DNA of 16,074 bases. Origin: JBCCSZ01 sp039199225 (GTDB lineage Bacteria; Bacteroidota; Bacteroidia; Chitinophagales; Saprospiraceae). Under the pieces are notes generated by a model. The model did not search any database. It was given only the letters and a program-made list of their open reading frames with translations, and was not told where the DNA came from. Position numbers and translations under genes: made by a program. The DNA lies in NCBI GenBank assembly GCA_039199225.1, contig JBCCSZ010000179.1, positions 1-16,074 on the forward strand, given 5' to 3'. How positions within the stretch are numbered: position 1 is the first letter of the stretch; each line of letters opens with the position of its first letter. Below are positions 8,769 to 15,482 of the stretch, in pieces.

Positions 8769-9089
8769 TTAATCAGATACGACAATCTTTTTAGCTTTTC
8801 CTTTGAGTGATTTTAAACCTCCTTGATCTACATTTCGCAGAACTTCGGTGCGCTTGCTCCGCTGCATCAGGTCGGTTTTCAATGAGATGTAGTGCCAACG
8901 CAATTCCTTTACCTCCCCCTCTAACTCCTGAATCAGGCGAACTTTCTTCTCTGCATAATGCGCATTGGCGATGTATGCCAAGAGTAAAAAACCAATAAAG
9001 AGAACCAAGGGAAAGTTCTTGAGGACAACCGCAGCGCTCATTGGCCCGAATGCCATGTAATCTTTAATTGATTTCTTCTTCTTTGCCAT
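8769..9089 (-). CDS. ftsL: FtsL-like division protein (small bitopic membrane protein)
   Basis: The 106-residue product has a basic cytoplasmic tail (MAKKKKSIKDYMAFG), one membrane segment (about 26-44, FPLVLFIGFLLLAYI) and a periplasmic part that looks coiled-coil (about 46-80, KKVRLIQELEGEVKELR). Size, topology and position between rsmH and ftsI match FtsL, the bitopic partner that with FtsB and FtsQ activates FtsWI. FtsL sequences are very divergent, so the call rests on architecture and synteny. WHYISLKTDLMQRSKRTEV resembles the FtsL-like family found in Bacteroidota. It starts at ATG 9089 after an 85-base gap from rsmH. Confidence 0.85.
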   Translation of the reverse strand: MAKKKKSIKDYMAFGPMSAAVVLKNFPLVLFIGFLLLAYIANAHYAEKKVRLIQELEGEVKELRWHYISLKTDLMQRSKRTEVLRNVDQGGLKSLKGKAKKIVVSD

Positions 9090-9174
9090 TTACACTCTAT
9101 TTAAAGCGCCAGTATGAGGCGATTCTAATCTAAGAATTGAATGTATGCGACTTGTTGTTTCGGATCATTCAGCA

Positions 9175-10074
9175 TCAAATTTTCTCAGCAACTCTCAATC
9201 TAGCACTCCTCGCCCGAGGATTTTGCCGGACCTCTTCATCTGAAGCCATCACGGATTTCCGCGTAATCAGCTTGAATGGACGGTCAATGTTGCCATAAAA
9301 ATCTTTTACCACTGTTCCATCGACATTGCCGCTTTTCAAAAAGCGCTTTACCAGCCGATCTTCTAGCGAGTGATAAGAGATGACAACCAGTCTACCACCG
9401 GGCCGCAAAACCTCCAGAGCTCCTTCTAAGAAATCTGTCAGTGCCTGCATTTCCTCGTTGACTTCAATGCGTAAAGCCTGAAATACTTGAGACAGGTAGC
9501 GCTGGCGATTGCCTCGAATGAGCGGCTCCATGACCATGATCAGTTCGCCCACCGTCCGAATTTCTTTCAGTCTGCGCGCCTCAACAATGGCATTGGCCAG
9601 AGAGCGAGCATTGCGAACCTCTCCATAGTCGCTAAACAGCTGCTGCAACCTTTCGGCTCTCTCCGTGTTTATCAGTTGCGCCGCAGTCGTTCCTCCGTCG
9701 CGATTCATCCGCATGTCAAGTTCTGTGTCGAATCGATGAGAAAAGCCCCTTTCAGGACTATCCAATTGGTGAGATGAAACACCCAGGTCAGCCAATATTC
9801 CGTCTACCTGGCGGACTCCGTGCAAACGCAGGAAGCGCTTGAGGAATCTGAAGTTGTGTTGGATAAAGGTGAAGTGTTCATTCTCAGATATCAGATTCTC
9901 CAATACATCGCTGTCTTGATCGAAAGCGTATAAATGCCCTTTGGCACTTATGGTATCGAGGATGACTTTTGAGTGTCCTCCTCCTCCAAAAGTTGCATCG
10001 ACATAAATTCCATCTTTATTTGCTACGAGCGCATCGATGCTTTCCTGTAAGAGGACGGGAACATGATAAGCCAT
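9175..10074 (-). CDS. rsmH: 16S rRNA (cytosine1402-N4)-methyltransferase RsmH (MraW)
   Basis: RsmH uses S-adenosylmethionine to methylate N4 of C1402 in the 16S rRNA decoding centre. Its 299 residues match the family. The N terminus HVPVLLQESIDAL, the SAM-binding loop DATFGGGGHS (26-35), LADLGVSSHQLDSPERGFS (94-112), QVFQALRIEVN (196-206), VISYHSLEDR (231-240) and NPRARSARLR (285-294) are all diagnostic. Its ATG overlaps the mraZ TGA by one base (TGATG), so translation is likely coupled to mraZ. An 85-base gap before the ftsL-like gene holds only a weak 4-bp inverted repeat and no promoter that I can recognise. Confidence 0.98.
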   Translation of the reverse strand: MAYHVPVLLQESIDALVANKDGIYVDATFGGGGHSKVILDTISAKGHLYAFDQDSDVLENLISENEHFTFIQHNFRFLKRFLRLHGVRQVDGILADLGVSSHQLDSPERGFSHRFDTELDMRMNRDGGTTAAQLINTERAERLQQLFSDYGEVRNARSLANAIVEARRLKEIRTVGELIMVMEPLIRGNRQRYLSQVFQALRIEVNEEMQALTDFLEGALEVLRPGGRLVVISYHSLEDRLVKRFLKSGNVDGTVVKDFYGNIDRPFKLITRKSVMASDEEVRQNPRARSARLRVAEKI

Positions 10075-10541
10075 CAGGGTTCTTCGTTTTCAGGTAGCTG
10101 TCCACCCATGACTTCCTCTGCCAATCCAGAAAAATCTTCGGGCTCCGTTTCCATCTGATCGTCGTAATTATCAGAAGCCCAAATTTCAATATGGTCATTG
10201 ACAGCAAAGAGCACCACATCCTTGTCGATCCCGGCATATTCCAACAAACGTTTGGAAATCAACAACCGGTCAGATCCATCTAACGACAATTCGCTGGCGC
10301 CGCGGTAGAAGTACCGAATAAAATCGCGGTTCTTCTTTACATAGGTATTCAAGCTATTGACTTTGGCAGATAGTTGATCCCAAATACTTTTAGGGTAGAG
10401 GTTGAGACATTTCTCAATCCCCCTGTTGACTACGAAAGTGTGCGCCCCTTCGGACCCCAGCTGCCGTATAAGCTGGCTGGGCATGCGCATTCTTCCCTTC
10501 GCGTCCATTTTGCACTCATATTCACCTAAAAGTTGCGGCAT
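10074..10541 (-). CDS. mraZ: Transcriptional regulator MraZ
   Basis: MraZ is a nucleoid-associated DNA-binding protein that in E. coli represses its own dcw operon through TGGG-type repeats. The 155-residue product has two tandem SpoVT/AbrB-like swapped-hairpin domains, each with the family DxxxR motif: DAKGR at 13-17 and DGSDR at 88-92. An acidic tail (about 127-155, ending GGQLPENEEP) extends beyond the second domain. It is the first gene of the cluster; the ATG at 10539-10541 lies about 28 bases from the nearest edge of a -7 box and has direct TGGGA repeats upstream, which fits autoregulation. It overlaps rsmH by one base. Confidence 0.96.
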   Translation of the reverse strand: MPQLLGEYECKMDAKGRMRMPSQLIRQLGSEGAHTFVVNRGIEKCLNLYPKSIWDQLSAKVNSLNTYVKKNRDFIRYFYRGASELSLDGSDRLLISKRLLEYAGIDKDVVLFAVNDHIEIWASDNYDDQMETEPEDFSGLAEEVMGGQLPENEEP

Positions 10542-10569
10542 TACGTATTTCCAGAATCAATATTTAAAC

Positions 10570-10577
10570 CAAATGTA
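10570..10577 (-). promoter_or_regulatory. -7 promoter element TACATTTG of the dcw cluster
   Basis: TACATTTG on the minus strand matches the Bacteroidota -7 consensus TAnnTTTG exactly. It lies 28 bases upstream of the mraZ ATG and implies a leader of roughly 20 bases. A clear -33 TTG is absent; the expected -33 position falls in the TGGTA repeat of the MraZ boxes, so MraZ would compete with RNA polymerase there. Confidence 0.7.
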
Positions 10578-10585
10578 CTACTTTT

Positions 10586-10641
10586 TCCCACAGTTTACCA
10601 CTTTTTCCCACTTTTTAGCCATTTTTTTTCCCATCGTCCCA
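10586..10641 (-). promoter_or_regulatory. MraZ operator: phased TGGGA direct repeats
   Basis: On the minus strand TGGGA occurs at 10586-10590, 10606-10610, 10629-10633 and 10637-10641, with degenerate copies TGGTA (10596-10600) and TGGCT (10617-10621). The promoter-proximal three are spaced exactly 10 bp. TGGGN direct repeats with 5-bp spacers are the known MraZ recognition pattern in E. coli. The array abuts the -7 box at 10570-10577. Two further isolated TGGGA sites lie at 10743-10747 and 10763-10767, 20 bp apart. Confidence 0.82.
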
Positions 10642-10772
10642 CTTTCAAAAACCACAAACAAGCAATTCATCACTTATTTGCGTACTAATATCAGAATAAC
10701 ATCAAAAAAGGATAGAAATAGTGCTGAAAAGGAGTCTAAAATTCCCACCACTTGACAAAAATTCCCACTTGG

Positions 10773-11126
10773 GGGTTGGTAGGGCTGTTTGGGGATGGGG
10801 TGAGCGAGGAGTTGTTGGGTGATTTGGTGATTGCAGCGGGGCTGCTTGTGATGGGGGGAGCGGGGAGCTTTTGGGTGATTTGGTGATTGCAGCGGGGCTG
10901 CTTGTGATCGAGTGAACGGAGAGTTTTTGAGTGATTTGGTGATTGCGGCGGGGCCGCTTGTGATCGAGTGAACGGAGAGTTTTTGAGTGATTTGGTGATT
11001 GGGGCGGGGCCGCTTGTGATGGGGTGAGCGGTGAGCTTTTGGGTGATTTGGTGATTGCAGCGGGGCCGCTTGTGATGGGGTGAGCGGGGAGCTAGTCAAT
11101 GATTGCGGCAGAACTACTTCAGGATG
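10773..11126. repeat. 56-bp tandem repeat array, five full copies with degenerate flanks
   Basis: Five contiguous copies start at 10819, 10875, 10931, 10987 and 11043, each 56 bp. Each opens with GTGATTTGGTGATT, except that inner bases drift. A degenerate partial copy precedes (about 10773-10818) and a decayed one follows (11099-11126). Each unit holds a short inverted repeat of two 5-base arms around GGG, for example GCAGC/GCTGC at 10833-10845 and GCGGC/GCCGC at 10945-10957. The array lies between the GT2 gene and the mraZ operator and is not coding: 56 is not a multiple of three. There is no unique spacer between copies, so it is not CRISPR. Confidence 0.93.
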
Positions 11127-11186
11127 AAATCACAAGACCACCAAATCACAAGACCACAAAATCATCAGACCACAAAATCACAAAAC
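11127..11186. repeat. 16-bp tandem repeat array, four copies
   Basis: Four copies of an AAATCACAAGACCACA-type unit start at 11127, 11143, 11159 and 11175; the third has ATCATCAG and the last is cut short. The array ends two bases before the GT2 stop codon. CACCAAATCAC at 11139-11149 is the exact reverse complement of GTGATTTGGTG, which opens every 56-bp unit, so the two arrays could pair in RNA or single-stranded DNA. Confidence 0.88.
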
Positions 11187-11188
11187 CC

Positions 11189-11950
11189 CTACTCAAGCTG
11201 GGCAGTGTCTTTGTTGGGAAGGGCGTAAGAATTGAAGAAACTTTGGTAGCGCATTTGCAGAACGCCGATGATGGCTTCGCTGATGATGCTTGTGTTCATC
11301 TTGGAAACGCCTTCTACCCGATCGACAAAGGTGATGGGAACTTCCGTGATTTTAAAGCCTAGGGAGCGGGCGGCAAATTTCATTTCGATCTGGAAGGCGT
11401 AGCCGACGAAGCGAATTTTACTCAAGTCCAGGGCTTCGAGGACTTTGCGGGAGTAGCAAATGAAACCAGCGGTAGGGTCTTTGACAGGCATCCAGGTGAT
11501 GGCTCGGACATACAGGGATGCGCCATAGGAAAGGAAAATACGGTCGAAAGGCCAGTTTTTGACTTTGCCTCCTTTGATGTAGCGGGAGCCAACGGCCAAG
11601 TCGGCACCAGTTGTTTCACAGGCTTCCAGCAACCGGACCAGGTCGGCAGGGTTGTGGGAAAAGTCGGCATCCATCTCGAACAGGTAATCGTAGCCTTCCT
11701 TGAGGCCCCAGCGAAAGCCGGCGATGTAGGCGGTCCCTAGTCCCTGCTTACCTTCGCGCTCCAAGATGTGTAGCGCATCTGGAAACTGCGCCTTTTTCAA
11801 ACCCTTGACAATATCTGCTGTACCATCCGGAGAACCGTCGTCGACAACGAGGATGTGGAAGCTTCGCCTCAACGCAAAAACAGTCTTGATGATCTTGGAG
11901 ATGTTCTCCTTCTCATTGTAAGTAGGGATAATGACTAGATTCCGCGGCAA
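11189..11950 (-). CDS. Family 2 glycosyltransferase, polyprenol-phosphate mannosyltransferase (Dpm1/Ppm1-like)
   Basis: The product is 253 residues, a soluble GT-A enzyme of the dolichol/polyprenol monophosphate mannose synthase type, which moves a sugar from a nucleotide donor to a polyprenyl phosphate on the inner membrane face. Visible motifs: VIIPTYNEKENI (6-17), VVDDGSPDGT (35-44), the metal-binding DADFSHNP (94-101), GSRYIKGG (121-128), DPTAGFICYSR (158-168) and FVDRVEGVSKM (208-218). There is no C-terminal membrane domain, as in Dpm1-like single-domain forms. The start is TTG 11950: a stop at 11966-11968 closes the frame upstream and no ATG is available. Sugar and lipid specificity cannot be read from sequence; mannose on undecaprenyl phosphate is the family default. 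Its own promoter lies upstream. Confidence 0.9.
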   Translation of the reverse strand: MPRNLVIIPTYNEKENISKIIKTVFALRRSFHILVVDDGSPDGTADIVKGLKKAQFPDALHILEREGKQGLGTAYIAGFRWGLKEGYDYLFEMDADFSHNPADLVRLLEACETTGADLAVGSRYIKGGKVKNWPFDRIFLSYGASLYVRAITWMPVKDPTAGFICYSRKVLEALDLSKIRFVGYAFQIEMKFAARSLGFKITEVPITFVDRVEGVSKMNTSIISEAIIGVLQMRYQSFFNSYALPNKDTAQLE

Positions 11951-12080
11951 AACAATAACTGACTTTTAGAAGATCAATAATTTAGGAAAAAGAAAATCAA
12001 GCAAAGCAGCTGAAACCCTATCCATTCTTTTGGAAATACAGGTCTAGACCCTGCACAAGCGGTTTTCTTTATTCGCCCGG

Positions 12081-12112
12081 CAAATATATACTTTAATGTA
12101 CTTAATGTACAA
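12081..12112 (-). promoter_or_regulatory. Promoter of the GT2 gene with 9-bp direct repeat in the spacer
   Basis: On the minus strand TTG (12110-12112) is followed after 21 bases by TATATTTG (12081-12088), a match to the Bacteroidota -33/-7 pattern. The spacer consists almost entirely of a perfect 9-bp tandem repeat, GTACATTAAGTACATTAA (12093-12110), a candidate regulator site. The implied leader is about 125 bases and includes the palindrome GGTCTAGACC at 12041-12050. Confidence 0.65.
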
Positions 12113-12168
12113 GCAATCATATGAAATAGTTGGAGAAAGGTTCAATCCAAACAGTAAGTCGAAGACGC

Positions 12169-14568
12169 TCAGAAATATTTTATTGGATCGGCTTCTTTCA
12201 TCAAGGCGTAAACTGCCTCGAAAACAGCTTCAGGGCTAGGCTTCGAAAAGTAATCCCCATCCGAACCATAAGGAGGCCGATGTGCCTTGGCGGTGATCGT
12301 AGTTGGCGCTGAATCCAGGAAGCGGTACCCACCTTGTACTTCCAAAACCTGCTGCATCATGTAGGAAGAAGCACCTCCCGGCACATCTTCATCTAAGAAT
12401 ACAATCCGATTGGTCTTTTTTAGGGAAGCTAAGATGCGATGCTCCAAATCGAAAGGCAGCAGTGTTTGCACATCAATTAGTTCGACAGAGACATCGTATT
12501 GGCGGAGTAATTCCAGGGCTCGTTGAGCAATTCGAACACAAGAGCCGTAGGTTACCAGGGTAACGTCTGTTCCTTCAGACAAAACCTCTGGAACACCCAA
12601 CGGCACAGTAAATTCGCCAATATTATCCGGCAAGCGCTCCTTCAATCGATAACCATTGAGGCACTCGATGATCAGCGCTGGATCGTCAGACTTCAGAAAA
12701 GTATTGTACATACCTGCAGCCTGTGTCATATTGCGCGGCACACAAATGTACATACCTCTGAGTGCGTGCAGCAACATACCAATGGGAGAACCCGAGTGCC
12801 AAATGCCCTCAAGGCGATGACCGCGCGTGCGAATGATCGCAGGAGCTTGTTGCAAATTATTACTTCTGTAGCGCAGCGTAGCCAAATCGTCAGATAAAGG
12901 CTCTAGACCATAAATCAAATAGTCCAGGTATTGAATTTCTGCAATGGGCCGCAAACCGCGCATCGACATTCCGATGGCCTGCCCCATGATGGTCCATTCG
13001 CGAATGCCCGTATCAAACACCCGATCTTTGCCATAACGATCCTGCAGGCCCGCAAAGCCCTGATTGACATCGCCAATCTGACCGACATCCTCACCAAATG
13101 CATGAACCGCGGGATTGTTATTCAAAGCGGCATCAAAACAGGCGTTTAACACCTGAAAGCCATTCACTGACTTGGAACCTTCACTGTAAACCGCCGGCAC
13201 TACTGGTACCTTCAGGGCAGAATGAGGTGATTCACTGTATAAGTAGGTATGATAACGTTGATGCGCAATCGCTGCGGCTTCCTTCAACCACTCTGTCAAT
13301 TCAGGGTATTTTCCTCTTAAATGATACTCCAATCGCCTCGCGTTTTGCACAACCTCAGCATATAGAGGGTCGATTGCCTTTTGGATTTCTTCGCGCAAGG
13401 TCACGATCCTTTCATGCTCTTTGTCCGACTCGTCCAGGGATTCGTAAATGGTTACCAATTCTTGCAAAGCCTCGCTGACCGGATTGTAGTAATTGTCCCA
13501 GGCGCGGCGCCGAGCTTCCTTCACGTGTTGCTTGGCCTCCTGTTGAATCTGCTCCAGGGCCGCTTCATCCGCTATGCCCGCGTCGATCATCCATTGGCGC
13601 ATCACCTTGATGCAATCGTGCTGGCGCTCCCATTCCAGTCGCCCCTTGGACTTGTAGCGTTCGTGCGAACCAGAAGTGGAGTGTCCCTGGGGTTGCGTCA
13701 ATTCTTCTATGTGAAACAAAGCCGGAATGTGGGTACGGCGAACCTTGGCAATGCCTTTTTCATAAGCTTCGCAAAGGGCCGGATAATCCCAACCATTTAT
13801 GCAATAAATATCCATTCCATTTCCCTGCTCATCCAATCTGAAGCCTTCTAAGATATTTGAAATGCTTTCCTTTGTCGTTTGAAATTTCTTGGGTACAGAG
13901 ATGCCATAACCATCGTCCCAAACCGAGATAGCCAGCGGTACCTGGGTCACACAGGCCGCATTGATGGTCTCCCAGAACACCCCTTCGGAAGTACTGGCGT
14001 CCCCAATGGTGCAAAAGCACACTTCATCCCCATTTTGAGAAAAACCCGTTGAGTCGGACAATTCCTCGCTTTCCCGATATATTTTCGAGGCGAAAGCCAA
14101 TCCCATTGCCCGGGCCATTTGACCGCCCGTACAAGATACATCTGCAGAAGAATTGTAGAGGTCTTTGTGTGGAAGCCACTCCCCTCTTTCGTCTATGGCC
14201 GGACTGGCGTAATGGCTGTTCATTTGACGACCGCCAGAAAAAGGATCGTTTTGAGCATCGGCATATAATTGAGCAAAGAAACTCTCGACATCTGTCAGAC
14301 CGAGCGCCAGCATGAAGGTTTGATCGCGATAGTAGCCAGAGCGCCAGTCTCCCTTTTTGAAAGCCCGGGCCATGGCCACTTGTGGCACTTCTTTCCCATC
14401 ACCGGTAATTCCGAATTTACCCTTTCCGGTAAGCACATCTTTGCGAGCCATGAGGCTCATTTCCCGGCTGATACAGCAAATCCGATAATCATTCAACACC
14501 TCTTTGACAAAAGAATCTGACTCTGAATCACGACTGTTTGGCTCGGATGCTACTGTGTTGTCAAGCAT
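12169..14568 (-). CDS. Fused E1 alpha-beta subunit of a 2-oxoacid dehydrogenase (branched-chain/2-oxoisovalerate type)
   Basis: This thiamine-diphosphate enzyme decarboxylates a 2-oxoacid and passes the acyl group to the lipoyl arm of E2. In 799 residues it joins an E1-alpha domain (about 25-330), a charged helical linker (about 330-460) and an E1-beta domain (about 465-795). Alpha motifs: YYRDQTF (79-85), the ThDP motif GDASTSEG with Asn203 (189-203), and the loop GHSTSGSHERYKSK (295-308). Beta motifs: FGEDVG (491-496), the catalytic-Glu region FDTGIREWTIMGQAIG (518-533, Glu524), EIQYLDY (544-550) and YGSDGDYFSKPSPE (767-780). The fusion is familiar from Bacteroidota, where it is annotated as 2-oxoisovalerate dehydrogenase or transketolase. 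No E2 or E3 gene is nearby, so substrate is inferred only; pyruvate or other oxoacids remain possible. ATG 14568; its own promoter is upstream. Confidence 0.9.
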   Translation of the reverse strand: MLDNTVASEPNSRDSESDSFVKEVLNDYRICCISREMSLMARKDVLTGKGKFGITGDGKEVPQVAMARAFKKGDWRSGYYRDQTFMLALGLTDVESFFAQLYADAQNDPFSGGRQMNSHYASPAIDERGEWLPHKDLYNSSADVSCTGGQMARAMGLAFASKIYRESEELSDSTGFSQNGDEVCFCTIGDASTSEGVFWETINAACVTQVPLAISVWDDGYGISVPKKFQTTKESISNILEGFRLDEQGNGMDIYCINGWDYPALCEAYEKGIAKVRRTHIPALFHIEELTQPQGHSTSGSHERYKSKGRLEWERQHDCIKVMRQWMIDAGIADEAALEQIQQEAKQHVKEARRRAWDNYYNPVSEALQELVTIYESLDESDKEHERIVTLREEIQKAIDPLYAEVVQNARRLEYHLRGKYPELTEWLKEAAAIAHQRYHTYLYSESPHSALKVPVVPAVYSEGSKSVNGFQVLNACFDAALNNNPAVHAFGEDVGQIGDVNQGFAGLQDRYGKDRVFDTGIREWTIMGQAIGMSMRGLRPIAEIQYLDYLIYGLEPLSDDLATLRYRSNNLQQAPAIIRTRGHRLEGIWHSGSPIGMLLHALRGMYICVPRNMTQAAGMYNTFLKSDDPALIIECLNGYRLKERLPDNIGEFTVPLGVPEVLSEGTDVTLVTYGSCVRIAQRALELLRQYDVSVELIDVQTLLPFDLEHRILASLKKTNRIVFLDEDVPGGASSYMMQQVLEVQGGYRFLDSAPTTITAKAHRPPYGSDGDYFSKPSPEAVFEAVYALMKEADPIKYF

Positions 14569-14683
14569 ATGTTGCTTAGGTTTATTTGATTTATTTGGTA
14601 GGTATCAGGACAATACCCTACGGAATACACTTCCTCTTTAAGGGTAACCATGTACGACGCAGATATGTTCCTGTTTCAGGCTG

Positions 14684-14691
14684 CAAAAGTA
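14684..14691 (-). promoter_or_regulatory. -7 element TACTTTTG of the E1 gene
   Basis: TACTTTTG on the minus strand fits TAnnTTTG and is followed by C, a common extension in Bacteroidota. It predicts a leader of about 110 bases before the E1 ATG. No convincing -33 TTG is present at the usual distance. Confidence 0.6.
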
Positions 14692-14825
14692 CAAAAAATT
14701 AGCGAATTAATGATGGTGTGGTGCGTTTTTTGCACCTCAAAGCATGCACCAACAGAAGAACTGCATTAACTAATCATTAACGAGTTTAGGAGCTGACCGA
14801 TCTTTCTTTTCCGGTCAATTTTGGC

Positions 14826-14833
14826 TACATTTG
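14826..14833 (+). promoter_or_regulatory. -7 element TACATTTG of the DUF1573 gene
   Basis: TACATTTG on the plus strand matches TAnnTTTG exactly, 41 bases before the ATG at 14875. The -33 region lacks TTG and instead carries one half of a GACCG...CGGTC inverted repeat, suggesting the promoter may be activator-dependent or regulated. Confidence 0.62.
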
Positions 14834-14874
14834 TCCTTGGATTGTTTCATGAACTCAACTAAAACTTGATTATA

Positions 14875-15354
14875 ATGAGAAAAATATTTGCACTCTTAAC
14901 TATTTTGTCTTTGACAATAGGCTATGCTACGGCTCAGACAGACCAAAAGCCTGCGGAAGAAGCTCCTGCAGGAGGACCTGTCATGCAATTTGAAACGATG
15001 GAAGTCGACTATGGTGTCATCGAACAAGGCTCCGATCCTCTCCGCGTTTTCAACTTCACCAACACGGGTAATGAGCCCCTTCAGATTACACATGCAAAAG
15101 GCAGCTGTGGCTGTACAGTACCTAAGTGGCCGAAAGAGCCTATTTTCCCAGGTGAATCCGCCAAGATTGAGGTGCGTTACGATACTAAGCGCATGGGTAA
15201 ATTCTTCAAGCGCGTGACTTTGACAACCAACGAAAAGTCCGAAAAGAAGGTTCTGAGCATCAAAGGAGAGGTCGTTAAGAAGGTGGAAGAGCCAGAAGCG
15301 ATTCCGGAGAGTTCTCCAAGTATCTTCACTTCTCCTGGTGACAACGGCAACTAA
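14875..15354 (+). CDS. Secreted DUF1573 domain protein
   Basis: The 159-residue product begins with a Sec signal peptide (MRKIFALLTILSLTIGYATA, probable cleavage near residue 20) and has an acidic, proline-rich spacer (about 22-35). One DUF1573 domain follows (about 38-135): FETMEVDYGVIEQG, FNFTNTGNEPLQI, the conserved SCGCTVPKWPKEPIFPGE (77-94) and YDTKRMGKFFKRVTL. The fold is expected to be an immunoglobulin-like beta sandwich; the family is abundant in Bacteroidota and has no settled function. The tail (136-159) is acidic and serine/proline-rich. I start at ATG 14875; the frame continues three codons upstream to TTG 14866, which would put two extra hydrophobic residues before the basic MRK start of the signal peptide. 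It stands alone, with its own promoter and a strong terminator. Confidence 0.93.
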   Translation: MRKIFALLTILSLTIGYATAQTDQKPAEEAPAGGPVMQFETMEVDYGVIEQGSDPLRVFNFTNTGNEPLQITHAKGSCGCTVPKWPKEPIFPGESAKIEVRYDTKRMGKFFKRVTLTTNEKSEKKVLSIKGEVVKKVEEPEAIPESSPSIFTSPGDNGN

Positions 15355-15372
15355 GCCCTCTTAATCACCGAC

Positions 15373-15413
15373 AAAAAAACCTCCGTTGACGACAGATCAG
15401 CGGAGGTTTTTTT
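15373..15413. terminator. Rho-independent terminator after the DUF1573 gene, probably bidirectional
   Basis: An A7 tract and CCTCCG (15373-15385) pair with CGGAGG and a T8 run (15401-15414) around a 15-base loop, giving a 13-bp stem 18 bases past the stop codon. Because the A-tract becomes a T-tract on the minus strand, it can also stop transcripts from the facing gene. Confidence 0.93.
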
Positions 15414-15450
15414 TGAACACCCTTACAAAAAGGGCATCATTGAAATCCCA

Positions 15451-15482
15451 GAAAAAGAAAACCCTTGCCAATAGACAAGGGT
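15451..15482 (-). terminator. Minus-strand intrinsic terminator
   Basis: ACCCTTG and CAAGGGT form a perfect 7-bp stem with an 8-base loop (15461-15482). On the minus strand it is followed by TTTTCTTTTTC. It would end transcripts from the gene at 15800-16074 or from a possible start near 15625. Confidence 0.75.

Larger units (their letters stand above)
14569..14874. other. Divergent intergenic region between E1 and the DUF1573 gene
   Basis: The 306 bases hold two outward promoters (14684-14691 minus, 14826-14833 plus). Between or beside them are two inverted repeats: GGTGC/GCACC with a T-rich 7-base loop (14720-14736), and GACCG/CGGTC with a 12-base spacer (14795-14816) lying where the -33 region of the plus promoter should be. 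Both are plausible protein-binding sites. No gene is seen. Confidence 0.55.

Noticed and set aside
10674..11099. Minus-strand open frame with a repetitive His/Pro/Gln protein
   Set aside because: It is a by-product of the 56-bp repeat; the period is not a multiple of three, so each copy is read in a different frame, and it has no protein-like composition.
10773..11186. CRISPR array
   Set aside because: Units are contiguous with no unique spacers, and no cas genes are present.
13381..13851. 156-codon plus-strand frame opposite the E1 gene
   Set aside because: Shadow of the E1 frame with no RBS, promoter or domain.
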